Source: Bin55 sp964572845
GTDB lineage: Bacteria; Pseudomonadota; Gammaproteobacteria; Pseudomonadales; Azotimanducaceae
Direction: 5' to 3'
DNA length: 64,000 nucleotides
Assembly (NCBI GenBank): GCA_964572845.1
Contig: CAZNFX010000002.1
Coordinates: 186,001-250,000 of the forward strand
This document shows positions 26,317 to 35,658 of the stretch, one piece after another. The translations under genes and the position numbers were made by a program. A model generated the notes under the pieces. It made no database searches and was not told the DNA's origin. It worked only from the letters and a program-made list of their open reading frames with translations. The stretch's first letter is position 1. Every line of letters starts with the position of its first letter.

Positions 26317-26799
26317 TTGGCCCAATTTATGAATGCGTTACCTCTGGTGACTGCGTTTTTCGCTGTTATATGCGCGTTTGGTTCGGTTGTGTGTGCGCTC
26401 TGTTCCTACCGACTTGCCAGAACGATATACCTCGAAGCCAAGAGCGACGAAAGAATCATTCTAGGTCCTCTCGATCACCCGCATTCCGTTAGTATCCTGG
26501 ATCACCAGGTGGCAGTTCTTGGTTGTGCAGTATTCAACAAATCTCGTCGAAAGGCATACATAGAGGAAGTCAGGGCAAATAGGAATGAAAGTCCAGTTGA
26601 AGTGATCTGGGGATCATCGATAGATCAGAATGGAAACATAGGGTTTCCAAACTCCCTGATTGGCATCACAGACTGCGAAAGCCTTTACGTTAGGAGACGA
26701 GATGGCGAAGCCATTTACCAAATGACTCTTGACGTCACGTATTACTTTGGTCGGCAGAGACTCACGACGCAACTCAGTTTTGATTACATTAGAGATTGA
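26317..26799 (+). CDS. Small membrane-anchored protein, unknown family
   Basis: I do not recognise this 160-residue product. It has one N-terminal membrane segment (about residues 8-32, LPLVTAFFAVICAFGSVVCAL) and then a soluble part rich in beta-strand-forming residues, ending LTTQLSFDYIRD. The start given is a TTG; an ATG four codons later at 26329 is an equally good choice. Such single-helix anchored small proteins are frequent near defence loci, but nothing here shows a role. It is the last coding-like frame before the type I operon. Confidence 0.5.
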   Translation: MAQFMNALPLVTAFFAVICAFGSVVCALCSYRLARTIYLEAKSDERIILGPLDHPHSVSILDHQVAVLGCAVFNKSRRKAYIEEVRANRNESPVEVIWGSSIDQNGNIGFPNSLIGITDCESLYVRRRDGEAIYQMTLDVTYYFGRQRLTTQLSFDYIRD

Positions 26800-27359
26800 A
26801 CTACTCGGACTCAAGGGTTGAGGTCTTTGACGGAAATATGCTAGAGGAACGTGGTGAATACGGCGTTCTAGCTTACGAGAGACATTTTGGTTCGTGTCAA
26901 ACTGCCAACACGAGAAGACATTCTCGTGTGAATCCCCTGCAGCACTCGTAAGTCTCGTTGCGGCGAGTTACCCTTGGGGAGATGTAGACGATGCAACAGC
27001 GTATGCTATGCGCACCTTCTTTGTTGTGACTGCCTTGTGGCCCAACAGGAAGGACAGAATCGATTGTCCATGCACCGTGAAAGTTCACTCGTTGGACTTC
27101 TCCTGTTCGCGAGAAGCCATGGCGTATCAGTGCCATTGACGAACTGGGCCTCACCCTACAGATTCACGTCGCAAACAAAGAAACTCCTAGAGCATGTTGC
27201 GGCCGACTGTGTGTCAGCTTTGGGTTGCCGTGTAATTCTCAGGAAAGCGCTCGCAGAATCTGGCTGTATTGGTCTACTCGAAACGAGTATTGACACAACA
27301 TATAGGCTAGTCATTGTGGATAATCTCGTTGATCTGAGCAAAAAGACGTCGAATGCGTT
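26800..27359. other. Left flank of the type I restriction operon
   Basis: About 560 bases with two structured elements (an inverted repeat at 26908-26929 here, and a 22-bp palindrome at its right border) but no gene I can support. Open frames on the plus strand here lack a good ribosome binding site and a recognisable product. Confidence 0.45.
26908..26929. repeat. Hairpin-forming inverted repeat, 9-bp arms
   Basis: ACACGAGAA (26908-26916), loop GACA, TTCTCGTGT (26921-26929). The arms are perfect. No T-run follows on either side, so it is unlikely to be a terminator. Confidence 0.5.
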
Positions 27360-27381
27360 GCGTCAGGTGGCCACCTGACGC
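27360..27381. promoter_or_regulatory. Perfect 22-bp palindrome just upstream of hsdR
   Basis: The half-site GCGTCAGGTGG is mirrored exactly with no spacer, centred between 27370 and 27371. It ends 23 bases before the hsdR start codon. A spacer-free palindrome of this length next to a restriction operon is what a dimeric repressor or controller-protein operator looks like, and it would overlap the promoter or 5' leader. A hairpin could not form a normal loop from it in RNA, so operator is the better reading. No controller gene is visible beside it. Confidence 0.5.
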
Positions 27382-27404
27382 GAAAAACACACTGGATTGG
27401 ATGT

Positions 27405-30173
27405 ATGGTCGAGAACTACTCTTATCCTGAGCAGAGAGCTCGCAGGAACATTGATCGTAATTTGGTGCAAGCGGGATGGAAGGTTCAGGACAAGAACAGC
27501 ATAGACTTTGCCGCTGGACTTGGAGTTGCAGTCCGTGAGTATCCAACCGGTGTCGGTCCGGCTGATTATGTACTCTTCGTTGAAAAGAAAGCCGTTGGTG
27601 TCATTGAAGCAAAACCTGAGGACTGGGGCCAGAAGATTACCACGGTCGAAGAGCAATCCGGCGGGTATGCATCTGCAAACCTCAAATGGATAAACAACCC
27701 AGAGCCGCTTCCCTTCGTCTATGAGAGTACGGGCGTGATTACGAGATTTACCGACGGTCGCGACCCCAATCCACGCTCGCGTGAGGTCTTCAACTTCCAT
27801 CGTACAGAAACTCTGCAGGAGTGGCTCTCAATGCCTATGTCTTTGCGCGAGAGCCTGCAGGGGTTGCCAAAACTTCGTCAGCAGGGACTGCGGGATTGCC
27901 AAGTCAGCGCTGTAGAAAATCTTGAGAACTCCTACAAGAACGATCAGCCGCGTGCGTTGATTCAGATGGCAACAGGCGCTGGCAAGACCTATGCGGCCAT
28001 TACTTCCATCTACCGCTTGCTTAAGCATGCTGATGCCAAACGCATTCTATTTCTAGTCGATACCAAGAATCTTGGCGAACAGACCGAGCAGGAGTTCATG
28101 GCTTATCTTCCTAACGACGACAACCGGAAATTCACTGAACTATACAACGTCCAACGACTAAATTCTTCGTATGTTGCCCATGACAGTCAGGTGTGCATCA
28201 GCACAATCCAACGCATGTATTCGCTCCTCAAGGGTGAGGAACTGGACGAAGACGCAGAAGAAATCAATCCAGCAGAAAGTCTAGTGAAACCGAAGCAACC
28301 AGTCCCGGTCGCATACAACCCGACGCTTCCACCAGAGTTCTTCGACTTTATCTTGATCGATGAATGCCATCGCTCAATCTACAATCTTTGGCGTCAGGTG
28401 ATCGAGTACTTTGACGCGTACCTGACTGGTCTCACGGCCACTCCTGACAATCGCACCTATGGCTTCTTTTATAAGAACGTGGTAAGCGAGTACAGTCACG
28501 AAGCGGCGGTGGCAGATGGGGTAAACGTTGGTAACGAAATTTACACTATCGAAACTGAACGCTCAAGCAAGGGTGGTCTGCTCAAATGCGACCAGCTCAT
28601 CGAACGCCGGGAAAAGCAAACACGACGAAAGCGCTGGGATCGTCAAGATGAAGATGAGGATTACTCGGCCAAGCAACTTGACCAGAGTATCGTCAATCCA
28701 GACCAGATTCGCACTATTGTTCGCACTTATCGCGATCGGCTGAACGAGATATTTCCCGGACGTGAGGAAGTTCCCAAGACGCTCATTTTCGCAAAGACTG
28801 ACAGTCATGCCGACGACATCATTCAGACCGTCCGTACGGAATTCGGACTAGGAAACGAGTTTTGCAAGAAGGTTACCTATCAGGCCAAGGAAGACCCAAA
28901 GTCGGTACTTGCCCAGTTTCGCAATGACTTCAACCCGCGAATTGCTGTCACGGTGGATATGATTGCTACGGGAACCGACGTACGACCACTTGAGTGCCTG
29001 CTCTTCATGCGCGATGTGAAGAGCCGCAACTACTTTGAACAGATGAAAGGACGTGGTACACGCACCCTTGGCTTTGACGACCTTAAGAAAGTAACGCCGT
29101 CGACAAAGAGCGCTAAAACGCATTACGTCATCGCCGATGCCATTGGTGTCACGAAGTCTCTCAAGACTGCTAGTCAGCCAATCATTACCAAACCGTCCGT
29201 TCCACTGAAAGACCTAGCCATGGGCGTTATGATGGGCGTACGAGACGACGATACGGTTAGTTCTCTAGCTGGACGGCTTGAGCGCCTCGATAAGCAGCTC
29301 AATGCAGAAGAACAGACCCGTATCCGCGAGAAAGCAGGGGACATTGGACTTCGGGAAATAGTGAGGGGCCTGCTATCAGCCATCGACCCAGATCGCGTTG
29401 AAGCCAAGGCTCGTGAGATCAATGACAGTCCCGCAGACGAGGAACCGAGTGCCGAGGTCCGCAAAATGGCTCAGGATCAATTGGTCGGAGAAGTGGCTAG
29501 TGTCTTCAATGGTGAACTCATTGAATTGATCGACACTATTCGTAGGAATAAGGAACAGATCATCGACCACGAAAGTCTGGATAGATTGATCCGAGCCGAA
29601 TGGGAAGGAGACGCCGACGAGAATGCCAAGCAGATATCACAGGACTTTGAGAATTACTTGGAAGAAAACAGGGACAACATAGAAGCACTCACAATCTTCT
29701 ACAGGCAGCCTTACAGACGAAGCGAATTGACCTACGAAATGGTACATGCAGTGCTGGATAAACTGAAGAACGACAATCCGAGACTGGCCCCGCTAAACGT
29801 TTGGCGTGCCTTTGCCCATCTAGACGACTACAAGGGAGAAAATCCTGTTAGCGACCTGACTGCATTGGTCGCACTCATCCGACGAGTTTGCGGACTGGAC
29901 GAGACCTTGACCCGCCACTCGGATCGCGTGAGGCGAAATTTCCAAGCTTGGATAATGAAACGGCATGCTGGGGCAGGCGAAAAATTCTCCGAAGAGCAAA
30001 TGGACTGGCTGCACATGATTCGAGACCACCTTGAGACTTCCTTCAAGATCGAGCGGGACGACTTGGAGTTGCCACCCTTCAACTCAAAGGGTGGCATGGG
30101 AGGGATGTACCTAGTGTTCGGCGACAAGATGGATAAGGTCATATCCGAGATGAACCAAGCGCTTGCAGCATAG
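27405..30173 (+). CDS. hsdR: Type I restriction enzyme, R (motor-nuclease) subunit
   Basis: This 922-residue protein is the HsdR subunit. The N-terminal nuclease domain has ADYVLFVEKKAVGVIEAKPED (residues about 53-73), with the D and E-x-K of the PD-(D/E)XK site. The helicase motor has Walker A QMATGAGKTYAAI (about 187-199), the DEAD-like box LIDECHRSIYNLW (about 317), TGLTATPDN, and motif VI in QMKGRGTR. The C-terminal third matches the EcoEI R-subunit C-terminal domain that docks on the methylase. HsdR pumps DNA past the bound complex and cuts at stalled or colliding sites. Its stop overlaps the GTG of hsdS by one base. The order R-S-x-M differs from the usual R-M-S. Confidence 0.95.
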   Translation: MVENYSYPEQRARRNIDRNLVQAGWKVQDKNSIDFAAGLGVAVREYPTGVGPADYVLFVEKKAVGVIEAKPEDWGQKITTVEEQSGGYASANLKWINNPEPLPFVYESTGVITRFTDGRDPNPRSREVFNFHRTETLQEWLSMPMSLRESLQGLPKLRQQGLRDCQVSAVENLENSYKNDQPRALIQMATGAGKTYAAITSIYRLLKHADAKRILFLVDTKNLGEQTEQEFMAYLPNDDNRKFTELYNVQRLNSSYVAHDSQVCISTIQRMYSLLKGEELDEDAEEINPAESLVKPKQPVPVAYNPTLPPEFFDFILIDECHRSIYNLWRQVIEYFDAYLTGLTATPDNRTYGFFYKNVVSEYSHEAAVADGVNVGNEIYTIETERSSKGGLLKCDQLIERREKQTRRKRWDRQDEDEDYSAKQLDQSIVNPDQIRTIVRTYRDRLNEIFPGREEVPKTLIFAKTDSHADDIIQTVRTEFGLGNEFCKKVTYQAKEDPKSVLAQFRNDFNPRIAVTVDMIATGTDVRPLECLLFMRDVKSRNYFEQMKGRGTRTLGFDDLKKVTPSTKSAKTHYVIADAIGVTKSLKTASQPIITKPSVPLKDLAMGVMMGVRDDDTVSSLAGRLERLDKQLNAEEQTRIREKAGDIGLREIVRGLLSAIDPDRVEAKAREINDSPADEEPSAEVRKMAQDQLVGEVASVFNGELIELIDTIRRNKEQIIDHESLDRLIRAEWEGDADENAKQISQDFENYLEENRDNIEALTIFYRQPYRRSELTYEMVHAVLDKLKNDNPRLAPLNVWRAFAHLDDYKGENPVSDLTALVALIRRVCGLDETLTRHSDRVRRNFQAWIMKRHAGAGEKFSEEQMDWLHMIRDHLETSFKIERDDLELPPFNSKGGMGGMYLVFGDKMDKVISEMNQALAA

Positions 30174-31672
30174 TGGAGTTGCCGGCGGGATGGGTTAGCA
30201 CACAACTGGCAGAGGTTTGTCACATAGAAATGGGCCAGTCTCCGCCTACAAGTACATACAACACCGATGGACACGGGCTTCCATTCTTACAGGGAAAAGG
30301 GGAATTCGGTGAGTTGCATCCGACTCCAGCCAAGTACTGCTCGCACCCAAAGAAAGTAGCGAGCACAGGTGCAATTTTGCTATCGATAAGAGCCCCTGTT
30401 GGACCAACTAACATTGCGCTAAATAAATGTTGCATTGGTCGAGGTCTAGCAGCCATTTCGCCCCTTGGGGGCATTTCCAATCGTTTCTTGCTTTGGTACT
30501 TGCGATATCACGAACCGGCTCTAGCTAAGTCAGGCACTGGTTCAACATTCACGGCAATAACCAAGATTCAAGTTGCATCGATTCCGATCGAGTTGCCACC
30601 ACTAAATGAACAGCGTCGTATCGTCGAGAAAATCGAATCGCTCTTCCAAGAAATCGACAAGGGTGTCGAGAGTCTTCGGGCCACGAAGGAATCGATCGTA
30701 CTCTATCGTCAGTCACTTCTCTCGATTGCATTTGAAGGTCATCTGACTGCTGAGTGGCGGAAGAAAAATCCTGACAAGCTGGAAAGTCCAGTTGTTCTTT
30801 TGGAACGTATTCACGAGGGACGCGAACTACACTACCAACAGGCTGTCGACAATTGGGGGCGAGCCGTTACAAAATGGAAAACAGATGGAAGAGGCAAGCG
30901 ACCCGTAAAGCCAAAACGCCCGCCACCTCGTCCTTCGACCACAGTTTCGAATTCATCGGAATCTCCGAGTACCAATGCCAATATCACCTCAAACATTCCG
31001 GCATTCTGGGCAAAGACACAGCTTAGTGAAATCTGTCAAATCGAAATGGGTCAATCGCCGCCTTCAAACACATACAACACGTGTGGGAATGGACTTCCAT
31101 TCCTTCAAGGAAAATCTGAATTCGGAGAAACACATCCGAGTCCAACCAAATTTTGCTCGCAACCGAAGAAGGTCGCCAAAGAGGGTTCAATCTTACTATC
31201 TGTACGGGCTCCTGTTGGACCAACTAATATCACTCTCCACGAGTGCTGCATTGGACGGGGTTTAACAGCAATACTGCCTCTTGGTGATGTTCCCGTAAAG
31301 TTTGTGCTGCAGTATTTGCGCTTTCAAGAACCAGCTCTAGCCAAATTGGGTGCAGGTTCTACATTCGAAGCAATCTCTAAGTCTACAGTCTCTTCCTTGC
31401 CGCTAAATTTGCCGCCACATTTCGAACAAATTGAGATAGTACGCCTATTGGACAAGCTGTTCGAGTCCGTAGAAATGCTTGAGTCGAAATTAGATGCTGC
31501 GCTGACTCGGGCTGACGAGCTGCGCCATTCGATTTTGAAATTGGCTTTCTCGGGACGGCTTGTCGGTCAGGACTCTCAAGACGAACCGGCAACAGTCTTG
31601 CTCAAACGGCTTAGAACTAGGTCAGCTACAGCCCAGACGCGGAAGAGAAGAGGTAAATCAAATGCAAGCTGA
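30173..31672 (+). CDS. hsdS: Type I specificity subunit with two near-identical target-recognition domains
   Basis: This 499-residue protein has the expected two-TRD layout with a helical spacer after each. TRD1 (residues 11-147) and TRD2 (283-419) align without a gap over 137 residues with 94 identical by my hand count (about two thirds). Shared blocks include IEMGQSPP, GLPFLQGK, RAPVGPTNI, CCIGRGL and EPALAK. Each TRD ends with LPP..EQ, followed by a conserved coiled-coil spacer (ESLFQEIDKG and DKLFESVEM). The central region (about 225-270) has basic and proline-rich linker (KRPVKPKRPPPRPS). In type I systems each TRD reads one half of a split target, so two like domains predict a palindromic or near-palindromic target. 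The start is GTG at 30173 overlapping hsdR. The stop overlaps the next gene by 11 bases. Confidence 0.92.
   Translation: MELPAGWVSTQLAEVCHIEMGQSPPTSTYNTDGHGLPFLQGKGEFGELHPTPAKYCSHPKKVASTGAILLSIRAPVGPTNIALNKCCIGRGLAAISPLGGISNRFLLWYLRYHEPALAKSGTGSTFTAITKIQVASIPIELPPLNEQRRIVEKIESLFQEIDKGVESLRATKESIVLYRQSLLSIAFEGHLTAEWRKKNPDKLESPVVLLERIHEGRELHYQQAVDNWGRAVTKWKTDGRGKRPVKPKRPPPRPSTTVSNSSESPSTNANITSNIPAFWAKTQLSEICQIEMGQSPPSNTYNTCGNGLPFLQGKSEFGETHPSPTKFCSQPKKVAKEGSILLSVRAPVGPTNITLHECCIGRGLTAILPLGDVPVKFVLQYLRFQEPALAKLGAGSTFEAISKSTVSSLPLNLPPHFEQIEIVRLLDKLFESVEMLESKLDAALTRADELRHSILKLAFSGRLVGQDSQDEPATVLLKRLRTRSATAQTRKRRGKSNAS
30203..30613 (+). repeat. Direct repeat in hsdS, copy 1 (TRD1)
   Basis: This copy and the one at 31019-31429 encode the duplicated recognition domain. 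At DNA level the copies have diverged but keep exact blocks such as CCTGTTGGACCAACTAA (17 bases), so recombination between them is possible though not strongly favoured. Confidence 0.8.
31019..31429 (+). repeat. Direct repeat in hsdS, copy 2 (TRD2)
   Basis: Second copy of the recognition-domain coding repeat described for 30203-30613. Deletion between the copies would leave one TRD plus the C-terminal spacer, a half-subunit of the kind known to dimerise in some type I systems. Confidence 0.8.
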
Positions 31673-33593
31673 TGACCATGCTATAGAGGAAATACTTGCC
31701 GACGGACGTCGTTTCATGGTTCCGCTCTACCAGCGCAAATACCAATGGCACGACACTCAACTCGTTGCGTTCTGGGAAGATGTTGAAGCAAAAGCAATCG
31801 AGGTCTTGGATGGAACGATCAAGTTTCAACACTACATGGGCGCATTGATTCTGGCACCTCTAGGCGAAGCCGCTCAAATAAGCGTCACCCCCAAGGTCCA
31901 AGTTGTAGATGGTCAGCAACGGCTCACGACATTTCAGCTGTTCCTTGCGGCAATTCGAGAAGTTGCTCGAAAGCACGAATGTCATGAACTTGCAGAGCAT
32001 GTTCACGATTACCTCTTCAACAAACTGAAGTCAAAGGACAAAAACAAACTTGCTAGGTTCAAGTTGTTGCCGACGCCTTCCGACCGATCGATATTTCGAA
32101 ACATCATTGATAAAGATTACAGTGCGATTAGGAAGCAATATCACAGGTACTACTGGGGTGGGCGTGTTCCCAAAAACACTCAGATGCGAACCCTCAGAGC
32201 TTATGAAGAGTTCCATCGGCGGATCGACCACTTCGTTCAGTTTGGGCCGGCTGAGATTAGTGTTGACGATGGCAACGACAGGGAAACGCTATCAATTTCG
32301 GACGAGACCGACACCCCAGAGGCAGTACAAGACCGCCTTGAGGCATTGCTCACAGCATTGCTTAATCGCATGAAATTGGTTGTAATCATGCTTGAAGACG
32401 ACGATGATGCACAAGTCATCTTCGAGACTCTGAACTCGAAGGGCGAGCCTTTGCTTGCGATGGACCTTGTGCGAAATAATATTTTCTATCGTGCGGAGCA
32501 GCAGCAAGCGGACATCGAAGAGCTATATCACGAGCTCTGGGATCCGTTCGATCATACTTGGTGGAGAGAATCAGCACCCTTCGCTCGTCCGTGGCGCCCT
32601 CGAATTGATCACTTCCTCACACATGTACTTGCCGCGGAAACCGGTCAAAAGGTCTCGATGCGTGAACTCTACGCAGAATACAAAGACTTCGCAGTTCCAA
32701 AGGGCTCTCCTCGGTTTCGGAATGTAGAGGATGAACTTCGGATACTTGGAAAGTACTCGCCCATGTACGAAACTCTCGAAGGAAGATTAAGCGAGGACGA
32801 GGATTTATATTGGCTGGGACGCAAACTCGCTGCGTGGCAGGTAACTACTGCCTATCCGATTGCTATGCAAATCTGTATGTCTGAAATCAATAGAGAAGAA
32901 AAGGGACAGCTCTACGATCTGATCTATTCATACATTGTTAGGCGGGCCCTATCGGGACTGACGAGCAAGAACCTAAACAAGGTTTTTCAGAGTATTTCTC
33001 AGGTTTTCCTGCAGAAAGGTCCAACGGTCAGTGCTTTGGAAGACTACTTTTCGGATAAGACAGGCGATAGCACCCGTTTTCCAGGCGATGAAGAGTTTCG
33101 CTCGGGAATTCTGTCGAAGCCTGCGTATACACTGGCCCCGCAGACTCGTATTAAAGATGTCCTATGGGAATTGGAAGTGGCGAGCCGACCTGAATTTGCT
33201 GAGACGACATTGATGCCTATTGGTCTGTGGACGGAGCATATGCTTCCAGAGGCTTGGACTGAGGAATGGCCCTTTGAGGACGGAGAATTCGTGGAACGCT
33301 GGTCGCGCGAACCGAAAGCGGAACGTCGCAATACATTGCTCCATTCGCTAGGCAATCTGACTCTGCTGACTGCTAAGCTGAATATCTCGGCTGGGAACAA
33401 GGGATTTCTCAAGAAGCGCGAGAAGTTGAAGAAGCACACGAGTCTATTTCTCAATAAGTGGTTTTTAGATAGAGACGTTTGGGATGAAGGTCATATAAGG
33501 GTGCGTGGCGAAGCATTAGCTGACCTAGCGGTATGCATCTGGCCAGCGCTCGAGTTGGAAGAAATCGCCCTAGAGAAAGTTGGGGAGTCATGA
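31662..33593 (+). CDS. DUF262/DUF1524 (GmrSD-like) nuclease embedded in the type I operon
   Basis: This 643-residue protein has the N-terminal DUF262 domain (MVPLYQRKYQWHDTQL, VVDGQQRLTTFQ near residues 80-90, and the later TLNSKGEPLLAMDLVRNNIF) and a C-terminal DUF1524 HNH-like domain (HMLPEAWTEEW, HSLGNLTLLTAKLN, NKGFLKKREKL). GmrS-type DUF262 hydrolyses nucleotides and DUF1524 cuts DNA; in known examples the pair acts on modified DNA or senses a modification (GmrSD, SspE, BrxU). The ATG at 31662 overlaps the hsdS stop by 11 bases and follows AGAGG; an upstream TTG at 31560 lies deep inside hsdS and is rejected. Its stop overlaps the hsdM ATG (ATGA). So it is coupled to hsdS and hsdM and probably works with the type I complex. 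Confidence 0.9.
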   Translation: MQADDHAIEEILADGRRFMVPLYQRKYQWHDTQLVAFWEDVEAKAIEVLDGTIKFQHYMGALILAPLGEAAQISVTPKVQVVDGQQRLTTFQLFLAAIREVARKHECHELAEHVHDYLFNKLKSKDKNKLARFKLLPTPSDRSIFRNIIDKDYSAIRKQYHRYYWGGRVPKNTQMRTLRAYEEFHRRIDHFVQFGPAEISVDDGNDRETLSISDETDTPEAVQDRLEALLTALLNRMKLVVIMLEDDDDAQVIFETLNSKGEPLLAMDLVRNNIFYRAEQQQADIEELYHELWDPFDHTWWRESAPFARPWRPRIDHFLTHVLAAETGQKVSMRELYAEYKDFAVPKGSPRFRNVEDELRILGKYSPMYETLEGRLSEDEDLYWLGRKLAAWQVTTAYPIAMQICMSEINREEKGQLYDLIYSYIVRRALSGLTSKNLNKVFQSISQVFLQKGPTVSALEDYFSDKTGDSTRFPGDEEFRSGILSKPAYTLAPQTRIKDVLWELEVASRPEFAETTLMPIGLWTEHMLPEAWTEEWPFEDGEFVERWSREPKAERRNTLLHSLGNLTLLTAKLNISAGNKGFLKKREKLKKHTSLFLNKWFLDRDVWDEGHIRVRGEALADLAVCIWPALELEEIALEKVGES

Positions 33594-35080
33594 GCACTTC
33601 GCCTATTGTCTCTAAGGTTTGGAGTTTCTGCACAACGTTGCGAGATGACGGTGTCAGTTACGGAGACTACCTTGAGCAACTGACTTACCTTATCTTTCTC
33701 AAGATGGCGGATGAATACACGAAGCCACCTTACCATCGCGACATTGGTATTCCCCAGGAATACCAATGGTCCAGTTTGACAAGTCGTCGCGGCGCAGAAC
33801 TAGACGAGCACTACGTCACGCTGCTGCGCAGGCTGGGAGAGAAAAATGGGATGCTCGGACAAATCTTTACCAAAGCGCAGAATAAGGTCACCGACCCAGC
33901 CAAGCTTTCTCGTCTGATTGCGATGGTGGACGACATCAATTGGGTTGTTTTGGGTGCAGACATTAAGGGTGACATATACGAAGATCTTCTGGAGCGCAAC
34001 GCCGAGGATACGAGGTCGGGTGCGGGTCAGTACTTTACTCCACGGGCTCTCATTCGTGCGATGGTCGAGTGTGTTCGCCCAGAACCCGGTAAAACCATCG
34101 CCGATCCTGCGTGCGGGACGGGTGGTTTCTTCCTTGGTTCTCATGCATTCATCACAAACTCGAAGAACTTTTCGCTCGACAAGAGTCAAAAATCGTTTCT
34201 GAAGAACTCGACGTTTCATGGAAACGAAATCGTCTCGAATACACGAAGGCTTTGCCTAATGAATTTGCTTCTTCATGGTATTGGTGAGATGACTGAAACG
34301 ACAAAAATATCGCCCAATGACGCGCTAATCTCGCCTCCGTCGGAAACGTTCGACTACGTCCTCGCCAATCCGCCGTTCGGCAAGAAGAGCTCAATGAGTT
34401 TCACCAACGCTGAGGGAGAGCAAGAAAGGGACGATCTGACTTACAACCGGCAGGACTTCTGGGCGACAACGTCAAACAAGCAGCTAAACTTCGTGCAACA
34501 CATACGATCAATGCTAAAGACAACCGGTCGAGCGGCGGTTGTCGTTCCCGACAATGTGCTGTTCGAAGGAGGGGCGGGCGAAACGATACGGCGGAAGCTA
34601 CTTCAAACTACTGACATACACACGATTCTACGACTACCAACAGGCGTGTTTTATGCTCAAGGGGTAAAGGCCAATGTAATTTTTTTCGAAAACCACGAGG
34701 CGAGCCCGAATCCTTGGACAAAGGAAGTTTGGTACTACGACTATCGTACTAATGTACACCACACCCTAAAACAGAAACCGATGCGATTTGAGGATCTTGA
34801 CGACTTCATTCAATGCTTCAATCCCAAGAATCGACACGACCGTGAAGAATCTTGGGACGACAAAAGCAACCCTGAAGGTCGCTGGCGCAAGTTTCCCTAT
34901 GAGGAATTAATCAGTCGAGACAAAGCTAGTCTGGATGTGTTTTGGATAAAGGACAAGAGCTTTGCAGACTTTGAGAACTTGCCGGATCCCAGCGTAGTAG
35001 CGGAGGATATCACGGAGATGTTGGCATCTGCTCTGACTAGTTTCCAAAACGTGCAGGATGAGCTTCAGACGAATTCCTAG
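33590..35080 (+). CDS. hsdM: Type I DNA adenine methyltransferase, M subunit
   Basis: This 496-residue protein is the HsdM subunit, an N6-adenine methyltransferase. The N-terminal helical domain includes GVSYGDYLEQLTYLIFLKMADE. The methylase core has GAGQYFTPRALIRAMVE, motif I ADPACGTGGFFLGSH (about residue 168) and motif IV ANPPFGKKSS (about 258), then YNRQDFW. The C-terminal part includes VKANVIFFEN and DEWYYDYRTN-type residues. The start ATG at 33590 overlaps the preceding stop as ATGA, so I chose it over an upstream frame extension. Two M with one S form the methylase; with two R they form the restriction complex. Missing from this operon is nothing essential, so the system should be complete. 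Confidence 0.95.
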   Translation: MSTSPIVSKVWSFCTTLRDDGVSYGDYLEQLTYLIFLKMADEYTKPPYHRDIGIPQEYQWSSLTSRRGAELDEHYVTLLRRLGEKNGMLGQIFTKAQNKVTDPAKLSRLIAMVDDINWVVLGADIKGDIYEDLLERNAEDTRSGAGQYFTPRALIRAMVECVRPEPGKTIADPACGTGGFFLGSHAFITNSKNFSLDKSQKSFLKNSTFHGNEIVSNTRRLCLMNLLLHGIGEMTETTKISPNDALISPPSETFDYVLANPPFGKKSSMSFTNAEGEQERDDLTYNRQDFWATTSNKQLNFVQHIRSMLKTTGRAAVVVPDNVLFEGGAGETIRRKLLQTTDIHTILRLPTGVFYAQGVKANVIFFENHEASPNPWTKEVWYYDYRTNVHHTLKQKPMRFEDLDDFIQCFNPKNRHDREESWDDKSNPEGRWRKFPYEELISRDKASLDVFWIKDKSFADFENLPDPSVVAEDITEMLASALTSFQNVQDELQTNS

Positions 35081-35658
35081 GCTGTAGGCTACATCGTTTC
35101 TTGCTCACCAATTAGAGCTCTACACAATTTCCGATGCAGTTAGCTCGAGAATTTGCAGGCCGCAATTGAACGTGTTCTCCTTTTGCCTTCGAATTCATTA
35201 CTTGTTGGTCTCAAATCAAGCTGTTAGGCGAATTCCCCAACGCAATCTCTTTCCCAAAACTGAAACCGACACTTCGCCTCTTCAACAAACGTTGTAGTGA
35301 TCTGTTCTCTATGACAAGCTAGCTAGACACGAGCCTTAGTTCTAGAAAGCACTGTTCCGTTGTGGAACATCGTCCAGCCTGTTGAAAATCTCGAACAAGT
35401 ACCTCCATTGCACAGCATAAAGCGACTTCTACTCAATGCACCAAGTGAGTCAATCACCCACGGTCCAAGCGAGCCCAAATCAAGTGCGTACTCGAATATT
35501 AGGAGCCTTGGATATCACTCCAATTTGGATCCCAAATTCAGCCGTACGGGCGGTGCAGCTCCTTCAACTTTCTCAATGTTGAAAGGGCAAGCGGAAAGTA
35601 GCGCGTCCGTACAATCTTCAGAGTTACACATTTGCAATAGAGAGCGTGGGGGAGCAGA
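35081..35658. other. Intergenic between hsdM and the ISP-like gene
   Basis: About 580 bases with no gene I can support. The plus-strand frame at 35360-35746 is out of frame with the next gene and lacks a good start. The GGGGGAG at the right end is the ribosome binding site of the next gene. Confidence 0.45.

Noticed and set aside
26974..27378. 134-codon plus-strand frame before hsdR, considered as a controller protein for the palindrome
   Set aside because: No helix-turn-helix pattern, cysteine-rich start, no ribosome binding site, and it runs through the palindrome.
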